Position numbers and translations under genes: made by a program. The notes below the pieces were generated by a model. That model worked only from the letters and a program-made list of their open reading frames with translations. It did no database searches and was not told the DNA's origin. Source: GJ-E10 sp035625725 (GTDB lineage Bacteria > Pseudomonadota > Gammaproteobacteria > Burkholderiales > Burkholderiaceae_F). Taken from it: 64,000 bases of DNA. The number at the start of each line of letters is the position of its first letter. Positions within the stretch are counted from its first letter, which is position 1. Positions 25,685 to 35,516 of the stretch are shown here, one piece after another. Where the stretch lies: positions 1-64,000 of the forward strand of contig DASPPB010000043.1 in NCBI GenBank assembly GCA_035625725.1, written 5' to 3'.

Positions 25685-27247
25685 GTGACCCGACCTGTGC
25701 GCACCGCGTTGCTCAGTCTTTCGGACAAGTCCGGCGCCGTGGAGTTTGCGCGCGCCCTGGCGCAGTTTGGTTTCAACCTGGTCTCGACCGGCGGCACCGC
25801 AAAAGTTCTGATCGAAGCCGGTCTCGCAGTCACCGAAGTGTCCCAGCTTACCGGCTTTCCGGAAATGCTCGACGGACGCGTCAAGACGCTGCATCCGAAA
25901 ATCCATGGCGGCCTGCTTGCACGCCGGGACGACCCGGCGCACATGGCCACATTGAGTGCGCACGGGATTGTGCCGATTGACATCGTAGCGATCAACCTCT
26001 ACCCGTTCGCGGCAACAGTCGCGCGCCCCGATTGCACTGCCGAGGCGGCAATTGAGAATATCGACATCGGTGGCCCCGCCCTGCTGCGCTCGGCGGCGAA
26101 GAACCACGCCGCCGTGACCGTGCTGGTCGATCCGCGGGACTATGCGGTGGTTCTCGAGCAGCTTCGCGTAGGCGGCAGCGTCTCCGAAGCCACGCGCTTT
26201 GAGCTCGCCACCAAGGCCTTTGCCCACACAGCCGCTTACGATGGTGCAATCAGTGGGTATCTCTCGAGCCTGCGCCCCGACGGGACGCGCAGCCGCTTTC
26301 CTCGCATTCTCACGCGCCAGTGGTACCAGTTGCAGGACATGCGCTACGGCGAAAACCCCCATCAGCACGCCGCTTTTTACCGCGACACGGTCGTCGGCGC
26401 GGGTCTGCTGGCCGCATACCACCAGGTTCAGGGCAAGGAACTCTCGTTCAACAACGTTGTGGACGCCGACGCCGCGTGGGAGTGTGTGCGCGTCTTTTCG
26501 GTGCCCACCTGCGTAATCGTCAAGCACGCCAACCCCTGCGGCGTGGCCACCGCGCGCACGGCCGAACAAGCCTACCGACGCGCGTTTGCCACGGATCCGA
26601 CCTCGGCGTTCGGCGGCATCATCGCGTTTAACCGCCCGCTTGACGGAGTGACGGCACGTGCGATCAACGAGCAATTTGCCGAGTTGGTGATTGCTCCCGG
26701 TCTTTCCGACGAAGCGCGCAATGCGTTTGCCGGTAAACCGAACTTGCGGGTACTGGACCTCGCGGCGGGCGATGCGCAAAACGATCTGGACCTAAAGCGC
26801 GTGGGCGGCGGGCTGCTGGCGCAAACGCCCGACGTAGCGTCCTTGCCGCGCTCCGAGCTCAAGATCGTCACGCGCAACGCTCCGTCGGAAGAGCAGATGG
26901 AGGACTTGCTCTTCGCGTGGAAGGTCGTGCGTTTTGTCAAATCCAATGCCATCGTCTTTGCGGCGCAAGGCAAAACGCTTGGCATAGGAGCAGGCCAGAT
27001 GAGCCGTCTCGATTCGGCGCGCATCGCGGCGATTAAAGCCGCAGCAGCAGGCATTTCGCTCGCCGGATCCTGCGCCGCATCCGATGCGTTCTTCCCCTTT
27101 CGCGATGGACTGGACGCGATCATCGACGCGGGCGCACGCTGCGTGATCCAACCCGGCGGAAGTATGCGCGACTCCGAAGTCATCGCAGCCGCCAACGAGC
27201 GCGGCATTGCGATGGTCTTCACCGGCATGCGTCACTTCCGACACTAA
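25685..27247 (+). CDS. purH: bifunctional AICAR formyltransferase/IMP cyclohydrolase
   Basis: A 520-residue enzyme for the last two steps of de novo IMP synthesis. The N-terminal IMP-cyclohydrolase (MGS-like) domain starts with RTALLSLSDKSGAVEFARAL, and the C-terminal transformylase domain carries VIVKHANPCGVA, the KHANPCG motif with the catalytic Lys-His. Length is standard. The start is a GTG at 25685. Confidence 0.97.
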   Translation: MTRPVRTALLSLSDKSGAVEFARALAQFGFNLVSTGGTAKVLIEAGLAVTEVSQLTGFPEMLDGRVKTLHPKIHGGLLARRDDPAHMATLSAHGIVPIDIVAINLYPFAATVARPDCTAEAAIENIDIGGPALLRSAAKNHAAVTVLVDPRDYAVVLEQLRVGGSVSEATRFELATKAFAHTAAYDGAISGYLSSLRPDGTRSRFPRILTRQWYQLQDMRYGENPHQHAAFYRDTVVGAGLLAAYHQVQGKELSFNNVVDADAAWECVRVFSVPTCVIVKHANPCGVATARTAEQAYRRAFATDPTSAFGGIIAFNRPLDGVTARAINEQFAELVIAPGLSDEARNAFAGKPNLRVLDLAAGDAQNDLDLKRVGGGLLAQTPDVASLPRSELKIVTRNAPSEEQMEDLLFAWKVVRFVKSNAIVFAAQGKTLGIGAGQMSRLDSARIAAIKAAAAGISLAGSCAASDAFFPFRDGLDAIIDAGARCVIQPGGSMRDSEVIAAANERGIAMVFTGMRHFRH

Positions 27248-27255
27248 ATCTAGCC

Positions 27256-27861
27256 TTGACCAGATCGCGCCGTATTCTGGGGATCGACCCGGGTCTGAAT
27301 CGAACCGGATACGGCATTGTCGAGATCAAAGCCGGCTCGTTGCGTTGCGTCGAATCGGGCGTGATCCATGTACCGGCGGGGAATCTGCCGGAGCGGCTGC
27401 ATGCCATCTTGCGGGAACTGGCGGTCATCATCGGTCGCGGCATTCCAGACGAAGCCTCGGTGGAAAAGGTATTCGTCAACGTCAATCCGCAATCCACGCT
27501 GCTGCTGGGCCAGGCGCGTGGCGCCGCGATTTGCGCCGCGGTAAGCGCCGGCCTGGCGGTATACGAGTACACCGCGCTACAAGTGAAGCAAACCACCGTG
27601 GGGTACGGAAGAGCCGACAAGGTGCAAATACAAAAGATGGTGCAGCGCCTCCTCGGCTTGGAGCGCGCGCCGCCCAGCGACGCGGCCGACGCATTGGCCT
27701 GCGCCATCTGCCACGCGCACGCATCGGGGCGAGAGCACGGTCTCACCGCACAGCTCGCAGCCGTCACCGGGGCGGACCACTCGGCTCGGGCGCGTGCGCA
27801 CAGCATTCGCAGCAGCCGTCGCAGCCGCAACGCCTGGCGCGCGTTTGCCGGCGCAAAATAG
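27256..27861 (+). CDS. ruvC: crossover junction endodeoxyribonuclease RuvC
   Basis: A 201-residue Holliday-junction resolvase. The RNase H-like active site shows D11 (ILGIDPGLNRTGYG), the acidic VEKVFVN strand and the C-terminal acidic pair in PSDAADALACAICH. The start is a TTG at 27256, eight bases after purH, since no ATG or GTG is available before the conserved strand. About 25 basic C-terminal residues extend beyond the usual end. Confidence 0.94.
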   Translation: MTRSRRILGIDPGLNRTGYGIVEIKAGSLRCVESGVIHVPAGNLPERLHAILRELAVIIGRGIPDEASVEKVFVNVNPQSTLLLGQARGAAICAAVSAGLAVYEYTALQVKQTTVGYGRADKVQIQKMVQRLLGLERAPPSDAADALACAICHAHASGREHGLTAQLAAVTGADHSARARAHSIRSSRRSRNAWRAFAGAK

Positions 27862-27901
27862 CGGGTCGATCGGACATGCGAGCGGTCGAAGAGTCGGAAC
27901 G

Positions 27902-28486
27902 ATGATCGGGCGCCTCGTCGGAACCATCATCGAAAAGCGCCCACCGTCGCTGCTGCTCGATGTGGGTGGCGTGGGCTATGAAATCGACGCTCCGATGAGC
28001 ACGTTTTACAGCTTGCCGGCGATCGGCGAGCGCACGACGTTACTCACCCACCTCCTGGTGCGCGAAGACGCGCAGCAGCTCTTCGGTTTTGCCACCGCAG
28101 CCGAACGCAGCGCATTTCGTGCTCTGATCCGGATTTCGGGGGTGGGGGCCCGCACGGCCTTATCCGTACTCTCGGGACTGAGCGTGGAAGAACTCGCCCA
28201 GGCCGTTACGCTACAGCAAACGCCTCTGCTCACGCGCATCCCGGGAATTGGCACAAAAACTGCCCAGCGGCTGCTGCTCGAGCTCAAGGGCAAACTTGGC
28301 GCCGCGCTTGAGGCGCCGAGCGGCGCCTCGCCCGCCGCGGACGAAACGCTCACCGATATATTGCGAGCGCTTACCGCACTGGGCTATTCCGAGCGGGAGG
28401 CCGCAGCCGCCGCCAAACTGGTGCCTGCCGGCGTCGGCGTATCGGACGGCATCCGGCAGGCCTTAAAATCCTTGGCCAAAGGCTGA
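27902..28486 (+). CDS. ruvA: Holliday junction helicase subunit RuvA
   Basis: A 194-residue junction-recognition protein that loads RuvB. The OB-fold starts MIGRLVGTIIEKRPPSLLLDVGG, the helix-hairpin-helix region contains ISGVGARTALSVLSGL and IPGIGTKTAQRLLLEL, and the C-terminal domain that touches RuvB ends the protein. The ATG at 27902 gives the canonical N-terminus although the frame is open upstream. Confidence 0.96.
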   Translation: MIGRLVGTIIEKRPPSLLLDVGGVGYEIDAPMSTFYSLPAIGERTTLLTHLLVREDAQQLFGFATAAERSAFRALIRISGVGARTALSVLSGLSVEELAQAVTLQQTPLLTRIPGIGTKTAQRLLLELKGKLGAALEAPSGASPAADETLTDILRALTALGYSEREAAAAAKLVPAGVGVSDGIRQALKSLAKG

Positions 28487-28559
28487 AGCCAGCGCGTCGG
28501 TCGGCGCGCCGTCTGCGGCCGCGCTTCCCCTGACCGATGCCGTTTTCTGAGGCCACCGC

Positions 28560-29582
28560 GTGCAAGACGCCCGATTGATGACCGCGAACCCCGCAAACTC
28601 CCACGAGGAGGCGCTCGAGCGCGCCTTGCGACCGCAGCGCCTGACTGACTACGTCGGGCAGGCCAAGGTGCGAGAGCAACTCGAGATCTTCATCACGGCG
28701 GCACGCAACCGCGGCGAGGCGCTCGATCATCTGTTGCTCTTTGGTCCGCCGGGTCTGGGTAAGACGACGCTCGCGCACATCGTCGCTCACGAAATGGGGG
28801 TCAATCTCCGACAGACCAGCGGACCCGTCCTGGAGCGTCCCGGCGATTTGGCGGCACTGCTGACGAACCTGGAGCGCAACGACGTTTTGTTTATCGACGA
28901 GATCCATCGCCTGAGCCCGGTGGTCGAAGAGATCCTGTACCCGGCACTCGAAGATTTTCAGATCGACATCATGATTGGCGAGGGCCCCTCGGCCCGGTCG
29001 ATCAAGATCGAATTGCCGCCTTTCACGCTGGTCGGCGCCACGACACGCGCCGGCATGCTGACCAACCCGCTGCGTGACCGCTTCGGAATCGTCGCCCGCC
29101 TCGAGTTCTACACCGAAGAGGAACTCGCCGCGATCGTTGCCCGCTCGGGTCGCCTGTTGCAGGCACAGCTCGAGGACGCCGGGGCCCGGGAAATTGCGCG
29201 CCGGGCGCGGGGTACTCCTCGCATTGCCAATCGTCTTTTGCGGCGGGTGCGTGACTTTGCCGAGGTGCGCGAGCAGGGTTATATCTCGCAAACGGTAGCC
29301 GACCGTGCGCTGGGCATGCTCGAGGTCGATGCGATGGGCCTGGACATCATGGACCGCAAGCTGTTGCGCGCCGTAATCGAACGCTTCGCTGGTGGGCCGG
29401 TCGGAATCGAGAACTTGGCCGCCGCCATCGGAGAGGAGCGTGACACGTTGGAAGACGTGGTGGAACCTTTTTTGATCCAGCAGGGCCTGCTGCAGCGCAC
29501 GCCGCGCGGACGTGTCGCATCACCTGAGGCCTATCGACACTTTGGCATCGTGGGGCCGGCCGCGGGTGGCGCATTGTTCTAG
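28560..29582 (+). CDS. ruvB: Holliday junction helicase RuvB
   Basis: A 340-residue AAA+ motor for branch migration. Walker A GPPGLGKTTLAH, Walker B FIDEIHRLSP and the GATTRAGMLTNPLRDRFG segment (sensor 1 and arginine finger region) are present, with the winged-helix C-terminus DTLEDVVEPFLIQQG. The start may be GTG 28560 or ATG 28578. It closes the dusB-to-ruvB run and faces the TonB-dependent receptor gene. Confidence 0.97.
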   Translation: MQDARLMTANPANSHEEALERALRPQRLTDYVGQAKVREQLEIFITAARNRGEALDHLLLFGPPGLGKTTLAHIVAHEMGVNLRQTSGPVLERPGDLAALLTNLERNDVLFIDEIHRLSPVVEEILYPALEDFQIDIMIGEGPSARSIKIELPPFTLVGATTRAGMLTNPLRDRFGIVARLEFYTEEELAAIVARSGRLLQAQLEDAGAREIARRARGTPRIANRLLRRVRDFAEVREQGYISQTVADRALGMLEVDAMGLDIMDRKLLRAVIERFAGGPVGIENLAAAIGEERDTLEDVVEPFLIQQGLLQRTPRGRVASPEAYRHFGIVGPAAGGALF

Positions 29583-29723
29583 CCCTTCGGTGGGCTGCCC
29601 TGCGCGCTTGCGGTCCGGCAACTCCAACCAGCAGCACTGCCCGTCCAGGGTCAAGCGAGCTGCCCGCAAGGGGCGAGGTCCGGCTGCGCGAAGCGGCAGA
29701 CGGAGCCGCCCTGCAGTGCGGCC

Positions 29724-32408
29724 CTAGAAGCGATACTGCGCCCGAAACCCCATGACGCGGCCGCGCGCGTCGTATAGCGTCTGGTCGAACGGCTCGTAGC
29801 CGGAAGCAGCAAACGCGAACCAGTCCCACGGCGGCGTCGCGTTGGTCAGGTTCACGACCGACGCCGAGAATTTCCAGCCCTTCAGACCGTCGTATTCGGC
29901 ATACAGGTCGATTGTGCTGAAAGAGGGAACGTGCGCCGCCTCGGGCCCGCAAAATCCGTCCTCGTAGCAGACGTTCGTGTAGCTCGCGGTGTAGTGAAGT
30001 GTGGCCTGCGCAACCCAGTTCGGGTTCTCCCAGGCACCGCTGATTGCACCCTTCCAGCGCGGCACTGGACCGCCACCACTGATGGGCGAGTTCCACACCC
30101 AGCCGTTGGTCCCCGCATAGTCGGTCCAGACGCCACCGCTGCCGACCATCATGTTGGCAACATACGTGGCGCCGAGCGCAAAGCGCAGCTGGGATCCATT
30201 GGCCAGAGGAATGGCCGCATCGCTCTGCACGTCCACGCCGCTCGTCATGATCTGATAGAGGTTCTCGTAGGGCACCACCACATAGCTGAGCAGTCCGCCG
30301 GCCGTGCGCACGATCTGGCCCGGGTACGCTCCCGGGTTCTCAATGATGTTTTGCGGCGTGTTTTGTGGAGCAATCACGTGATCGACCGAAATCTTGTAGT
30401 AGTCGATGGCGACGTTTACGTTTCGCAGGGGCGAATAGACCAGCCCCAGGTCGAGGTTCTTCGAGGTCTCCGGTCGCAAGTTCGGATTGGCCTGCGTGAC
30501 CACGCCGATAGGTTCCGAGGGACGCCCCAAAGGGTCGATGGGGTCGGTCACCGATTGAAAGGATATGGATGATGCGTGGCTGATCTCGGGTAGCGAGGGC
30601 GCGCGGAACCCCTTCGATGCAACCGCGCGGGCCGTAATCTGGCGCAACGGCTGCCAACGCAAACCCGCCTGGGGAGAGAAGTTACCGCCCACGTCGCTGT
30701 AGTGTTCCTCGCGCGCGGCCAAGTCGGCATCCAGACCCCGCAGCAGCGCGGCGGACAATTCGCCGTATGCGGCATAGACGGAACGTCCGCCGTTGACGGC
30801 GGCGAGACCTTCGCCCAGGACATTGCCGGAGTTCAAGATCGGCGGCGGGTTGTCGACGATCGATTCGTGCCGGAACTCCGCGCCCAAGGCCACCTCCAGT
30901 GGGCCGGCAGGAAGAGCGTACAGCGCCCTCGTGCCCTTTGCTCCTACCGTGTCGAGCTTACTCACCGAATCAATCTCGAAATTTACGCCGATCGCGTTGT
31001 TGGCCGAAGGCGTGAGGGACGGATTGAGAAAGTCAAACGATCCGATCTGGATCGCGTTTTCCAGTGCGCTTACGTTGATCGCGTTCTCGTTTGTCCACGC
31101 AACCCGGTTTTCGGAGTGCCCGTAGGCCGCCTCCCAGTCCCAGCTTGCCCAGTTCCCCTTCACGCCCGCGCTCACGCGAAAAGTGTCGGAATTGATCTCC
31201 TCGTTGCGGCCGCCCACGCTCTGGAAGACGTAGTTGATCTGGGTCGGAACGCCGTACGGATTGCTGGGGTTGCCTGCCGGCAGAACGTTTGAAACGTTCG
31301 AAACACCCCCGGTGGCGGGGTTGTAGGCGATCGACGTCGAACCCAGCGGCGCCGGGCTGTAGAGCGAGTTGGTCTGCACGTTGGAGTACAAAACGTCGGT
31401 GAAAGCCGTCCAGGCAGGTGAGAGCTTGAAGTTGCCCACGACCGTCAGGTTGGTGCGCTCGGTCTCCGGTATGAGCGAGTACTGGCTGGCCGGGTTGTAT
31501 GCGCAGGTGGTACCCGTGACGGTCGTCGGAAACTGGCTCATATTCACGACTTGGCCCGGCAGTCCGTTGGCGCCGCAAGTCGGAAACGCCGCATTCACGG
31601 TGTTGGCGTTGTTCGTGTAATTGGCCGACTGAAGCCAGGTGAGGTAGCCATCGGGTTTGTTGCGAAAATCCTGGGCGGCCGTGTACGAGCGCTGCGCGGC
31701 CGAAAGATCGTCACGCTTGAAAATGGAGCCGGTCACGAAGATGTTGTAGTTGTCGACCGCAATGTCGCCAAACCCCAAGGCGAGCGCGGCGTCGCGGGTA
31801 GCACCACCGCCATCGGAAGTTACGCTTACACCCGCGTCGACGATGCGCTCCGTGCGATTTTTCTTCAGTATGACGTTCACGACACCGGCGGTCGCGTCCG
31901 AACCGTAGATGGCCGCCGCCCCGCTCTTGAGAATCTCTATGCGTTCCACGGCGATGGCTGGAATGACATTCAAGTCGACGAAAGTGTCCTCAAGGTTTTG
32001 CGCAAACCCGTAGTTGGCGATGCGCCGTCCATTGAGCAGTACCAGAGTGTTTTTCTGGCTCAAGCCGCGTAAGGCCATGCCGGCCGCGCCCGGCGCGAAG
32101 CTGTTGATAAACGTCTCGTTGTAAGAAGCGAAGTTGGCCGAGACCGTGCGCAAGAAATCAGCAGCCGTAGGTTGTCCACTGCGTCTGATCTCTTCGGCCG
32201 TAATCACTGTGATGTTCTCGGCCGTCTCCGACTCTGCGCGGCGGATGTTCGAACCGGTGATCTCGATCTTCTCCAGCGTCTCTTCGGGCGACACCGCCTG
32301 CGCAAGTACCGGCATTTGGTCCGGTTGCTGCGCGAAGGCAAACTGCCCGCCCCAGACCGCTGCGAGGCCCAGCGCCGCAACGCGAAACGTCCTGACGCGT
32401 TTGATCAT
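29724..32408 (-). CDS. TonB-dependent outer-membrane receptor
   Basis: An 894-residue outer-membrane transporter. A signal peptide (about 1-28, ending AFAQ) is followed by TLEKIEITGSNIRRAESE, a typical lead-in to the plug, then the plug domain (about 70-190, with LLNGRRIANYG and IEILKSGAAAIYGSDATAGVVNVI) and a 22-strand barrel ending in a terminal Phe (RAQYRF). There is no N-terminal STN signalling domain and no linked sigma factor, so the substrate is unknown; receptors of this EKIEITGSNIRR class often import peptides or plant/cofactor compounds. Its energy would come from a TonB complex such as the one at 53-57 kb. Confidence 0.92.
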   Translation of the reverse strand: MIKRVRTFRVAALGLAAVWGGQFAFAQQPDQMPVLAQAVSPEETLEKIEITGSNIRRAESETAENITVITAEEIRRSGQPTAADFLRTVSANFASYNETFINSFAPGAAGMALRGLSQKNTLVLLNGRRIANYGFAQNLEDTFVDLNVIPAIAVERIEILKSGAAAIYGSDATAGVVNVILKKNRTERIVDAGVSVTSDGGGATRDAALALGFGDIAVDNYNIFVTGSIFKRDDLSAAQRSYTAAQDFRNKPDGYLTWLQSANYTNNANTVNAAFPTCGANGLPGQVVNMSQFPTTVTGTTCAYNPASQYSLIPETERTNLTVVGNFKLSPAWTAFTDVLYSNVQTNSLYSPAPLGSTSIAYNPATGGVSNVSNVLPAGNPSNPYGVPTQINYVFQSVGGRNEEINSDTFRVSAGVKGNWASWDWEAAYGHSENRVAWTNENAINVSALENAIQIGSFDFLNPSLTPSANNAIGVNFEIDSVSKLDTVGAKGTRALYALPAGPLEVALGAEFRHESIVDNPPPILNSGNVLGEGLAAVNGGRSVYAAYGELSAALLRGLDADLAAREEHYSDVGGNFSPQAGLRWQPLRQITARAVASKGFRAPSLPEISHASSISFQSVTDPIDPLGRPSEPIGVVTQANPNLRPETSKNLDLGLVYSPLRNVNVAIDYYKISVDHVIAPQNTPQNIIENPGAYPGQIVRTAGGLLSYVVVPYENLYQIMTSGVDVQSDAAIPLANGSQLRFALGATYVANMMVGSGGVWTDYAGTNGWVWNSPISGGGPVPRWKGAISGAWENPNWVAQATLHYTASYTNVCYEDGFCGPEAAHVPSFSTIDLYAEYDGLKGWKFSASVVNLTNATPPWDWFAFAASGYEPFDQTLYDARGRVMGFRAQYRF

Positions 32409-32999
32409 TGTTCCCCCGAAAGCAAATCCCGCCGCGGTCGCGATTTGCTTTGGACCCGCCTTATTCGCTGGCCATCGACCGATTTTTTTTGACCGACTCC
32501 GCCGCTTGCACCCGGGCAGGTTGCGCGCACGGAAATCCACCCGATCCCGCACGCAACGTTCGTCGCTCGGGTACGACTCTCGCCGAAGGTTAACAACGGC
32601 GAAATCTGGTCAAATCGCCAAATTAGGCGACCGCGAAGCCATTATTCGGAGCACCCTTGCGATTTCATCGCCCGAGCGCGGTGTCGTCGGCGCGACAGCA
32701 AAGAAGGCCAACCCTGATCGTTTTGACCCTGGGCAGGCATGCGTTGGGAATCCGATGCAACGCCACGCGTGGCGAGCTGCTGGGTGCAACGACTGCCCCG
32801 GCACCTTGTTTCGGGTGATTTTGTGGCTAGTCCGAATGGGGGGCCGAGCCGCCAGCGCGCTCGACACTCCTGGATGCAGCCCTGCTTGCACGGCAAGCGC
32901 AGCACGTGTGCCCCGTAAACTGTCAATCGCACCGGGGGGAGCCCGACGGGCCAACCCTGCGCGCAGCAGCTTCGCAAGACAGCCGTTACACTCGACGCC
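32409..32999. other. divergent intergenic region between the TonB-dependent receptor and ybgC
   Basis: About 590 bases with no supported gene; frames that are open here run antisense to neighbours or lack recognisable content. The region must hold the promoters for the receptor (leftward) and for the tol-pal cluster (rightward). I could not place either with confidence. A short inverted repeat GGCGA...TCGCC occurs at about 32603-32624. Confidence 0.5.
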
Positions 33000-33575
33000 G
33001 TGCAAAAAACCGTGCCGACAGAATTTGGGCCGAGCGGTCGCGGGGAGCGCGCCGCACCGTGCGCGCCCGGGGCCGCCACGCGCACCCGCGCCACCCATCC
33101 TGGCGGACCCTTGGAGGCGGCGCAGACATCGGAAGGCCATGCGCGCGCCAGTTTCGTCTGGCCGGTACGGGTGTATTACGAAGACACGGATGGGGGCGGA
33201 GTCGTGTACTACGCAAATTACCTTCGATTCTTCGAACGCTGTCGCACAGAATGGATCCGCGCGCTGGGCTTTGGTCAGCACGAACTGGCGCAGCGCGACC
33301 GGGTGCAGTTCGTCGTTGCGGGCGCCGAGCTGCAGTTTTTGCGTTCGGCCGTGCTCGACGACGAACTGACGATCGACGCGCGCGTCGCCGAGCGCGGTGC
33401 GAGCTATATCGTGTTCGAACAGCAAGCCCTGCGTGGATCCGAACTGCTGTGCCGCGCGCGGGTCAAAGTCGCATGCATCGGCGCGCACACGCGAAGGCCC
33501 ATACGCCTGCCCGCTGCCCTTGCGACGGCCCTTGCGGGTAGCCCGCAAGCCGCGGTCGCGGATTCCGCTCCATGA
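33000..33575 (+). CDS. ybgC: Tol-Pal-associated acyl-CoA thioesterase
   Basis: A 191-residue hotdog-fold thioesterase that usually opens the tol-pal cluster and acts on short acyl-CoA or acyl-carrier substrates. The active-site region VYYEDTDGGGVVYYANYLRFFERCRTEW matches YbgC, including the catalytic Asp. About 48 polar Ala/Arg-rich residues precede the domain, making it longer than the usual 135. The start GTG at 33000 is therefore uncertain; TTG at 33111 is another option. tolQ begins 13 bases after the stop. Confidence 0.9.
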   Translation: MQKTVPTEFGPSGRGERAAPCAPGAATRTRATHPGGPLEAAQTSEGHARASFVWPVRVYYEDTDGGGVVYYANYLRFFERCRTEWIRALGFGQHELAQRDRVQFVVAGAELQFLRSAVLDDELTIDARVAERGASYIVFEQQALRGSELLCRARVKVACIGAHTRRPIRLPAALATALAGSPQAAVADSAP

Positions 33576-33588
33576 AATCAACGAACAG

Positions 33589-34269
33589 ATGAACATCAGC
33601 GCCGACTTATCCATCCTCTCCCTCGTTACCCATGCGACGCTGGTAGTGCAGCTCGTCATGGCGCTACTGCTGCTCATATCGCTTTCCTCCTGGACTTCCA
33701 TTTTCAGTAAAGGGCTTGCGATCCGCCGCGCCCGGCGCGAAACCGAATCATTTGAGCGCAAATTCTGGTCTGGCAGCGATTTGGTGAATCTGTACCAGAC
33801 CGCGACGAACCCGCATCACAAGACTGTCGCGCTCGAACGTATATTCGAGGCGGGCATGGGGGAATTTCTCAAGCTAAGAGGCAGCCGCGGCGCCGAGGTC
33901 GACCGCCAGGCGCTGCTCGACGGCGCGCAGCGCGCCATGCGCGCCGGCTATCAGCGGGAGATGGATAGCCTGGAAGCGCGTTTGGCGTTCCTCGCATCGG
34001 CCGGTTCGGTGAGCCCGTACATCGGATTGTTTGGCACCGTCTGGGGAATCATGCATGCCTTTACCAATCTCTCGAGCTTGCAGCAGGCCACGCTGGCGAG
34101 CGTGGCGCCGGGCATTGCGGAGGCGCTGATTGCAACTGCGATCGGTCTGTTCGCCGCCATTCCGGCCGTCGTAGCGTACAACCGTTTTGCCCACGACATC
34201 GACCGCCTAGCAAACCGTTTCGAGACCTTTATGGAAGAATTCTCGAACATCTTGCAACGCCAGCGCTAG
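33589..34269 (+). CDS. tolQ: Tol-Pal system proton channel subunit TolQ
   Basis: A 226-residue inner-membrane protein with three membrane segments (about 15-37, 130-155 and 170-190). The conserved region VSPYIGLFGTVWGIMHAF and the last segment IATAIGLFAAIPAVVAYNRF belong to the ExbB/TolQ/MotA family. With TolR it forms the proton-driven motor that pulls on TolA during outer-membrane invagination. The ATG at 33589 gives the normal length. Confidence 0.95.
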   Translation: MNISADLSILSLVTHATLVVQLVMALLLLISLSSWTSIFSKGLAIRRARRETESFERKFWSGSDLVNLYQTATNPHHKTVALERIFEAGMGEFLKLRGSRGAEVDRQALLDGAQRAMRAGYQREMDSLEARLAFLASAGSVSPYIGLFGTVWGIMHAFTNLSSLQQATLASVAPGIAEALIATAIGLFAAIPAVVAYNRFAHDIDRLANRFETFMEEFSNILQRQR

Positions 34270-34308
34270 GGCGGCCAACGTTAGCTCGGCGCGCACTCAT
34301 CCATTGCC

Positions 34309-34749
34309 ATGGCCATCCTAGCCCGACGCACGACGAGCCGCCGCCGCATGCTGTCGGACATCAACGTCGTGCCCTACATCGACGTGATGCTGGTGCTGGT
34401 CGTCATCCTCATGGTCTCGGCACCCTTCGTCAATCCAAGCCTGGTCGAGCTTCCCAGTATGGGCAAATCGACCCGAGTGCCCGATGCCCCGCTGGAGGTC
34501 GTTGTCAAAGCCGACGGCCGGCTGTTGCTCCGCGACCGTGCTCCGGGCGCCAGCTCGACGGCCGCGCGCGAAGTCCGCCTCGAGGATCTCGAGGCATCGC
34601 TGCAGGAGCGGCTACAACAGCATCCGGACACCCCTGTCGTCATCTCAGGGGACAAGAACGTGCGCTACGAGTCCGTGACGAAGGTCATGGACGCACTCTA
34701 CCGCATGCACGTGCGCCGCGTAGGCTTGGCCGTCAAGCCCGCGTCATGA
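34309..34749 (+). CDS. tolR: Tol-Pal system protein TolR
   Basis: A 146-residue ExbD/TolR protein with one membrane helix. The helix motif SDINVVPYIDVMLVLVVILMV keeps the proton-carrying aspartate (the second Asp in YIDVML). The periplasmic domain follows and ends VRRVGLAVKP. It overlaps tolA by four bases. Confidence 0.94.
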   Translation: MAILARRTTSRRRMLSDINVVPYIDVMLVLVVILMVSAPFVNPSLVELPSMGKSTRVPDAPLEVVVKADGRLLLRDRAPGASSTAAREVRLEDLEASLQERLQQHPDTPVVISGDKNVRYESVTKVMDALYRMHVRRVGLAVKPAS

Positions 34750-35516
34750 CTGCGATCGCCGCTCGAACGCCGTGGCGACAGCGCGATCACGACGCACTAC
34801 CATCCTTCGTGGCGGCGCTGGCGATGCACGCGGCTCTCGTAGGGTGGATGTGGTTCGCGGTGCAGTGGCGCACCAACGCCTCAGCGCCTGCCGTGGCCGA
34901 ACTCTGGGAACTGCCCGCCCCGGCAGCGGAACAAACGCCTGCGCCGCAGCCGCCCGCGGTCGCGGTTGCGCCGCCTCCGAGCGAAGCCGTGACGCCACCC
35001 AACCCCGATATCGTGCAAAAGTCCGAAGCGCCGCGCCGCCCGACTGCTGCGCCACCGAAAGAGGCGCCCAAGAAGGACAAGAAGGCCAAGGCAACGCACA
35101 ACGAACCGACACCCGAGGATCTGCGTCGCCAACAGGCGCTTGCGGAGCGCCAGCGCCAGGAAGAGATGACGCGATTGACGAGCCAGGCGCTCGCGACGGC
35201 GCGCACGCCCAGCGTCAGCAGCATGGGGCCGATCAGCAACGAATACAGCGCGAAGATTCAGTCGGCGGTGCGCGCCCACCTCTCCTATGCAGTGCCCGAA
35301 GGCGTTTCTCCCTCGGTGTACGCCGAGTTCGGCGTCGAACTCCTGCCGACGGGTGAACAGGCGTCCGAACCGCATTTGGTCACACCCAGCGGACTACCCG
35401 GTTTCGACGAGGCGGCTCGGCGCGCGATTATGCGCACCGATCCGTTTCCGCGAAGAGAGGATGGAACGGTGCCTCGTTCATTGAGACTACGGCTTTATCC
35501 CCAGGACACGCGATGA
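34746..35516 (+). CDS. tolA: Tol-Pal system protein TolA
   Basis: A 256-residue inner-membrane protein bridging TolQR to TolB-Pal. One membrane segment lies at about 20-40, followed by a Pro-rich stretch and a Lys/Glu/Arg-rich helical region (RRQQALAERQRQEEMTRL), then a TonB-like C-terminal domain (from about 160). The central helix is much shorter than in E. coli TolA, as is usual in betaproteobacteria. Assignment rests mainly on position between tolR and tolB. Confidence 0.9.
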   Translation: MTAIAARTPWRQRDHDALPSFVAALAMHAALVGWMWFAVQWRTNASAPAVAELWELPAPAAEQTPAPQPPAVAVAPPPSEAVTPPNPDIVQKSEAPRRPTAAPPKEAPKKDKKAKATHNEPTPEDLRRQQALAERQRQEEMTRLTSQALATARTPSVSSMGPISNEYSAKIQSAVRAHLSYAVPEGVSPSVYAEFGVELLPTGEQASEPHLVTPSGLPGFDEAARRAIMRTDPFPRREDGTVPRSLRLRLYPQDTR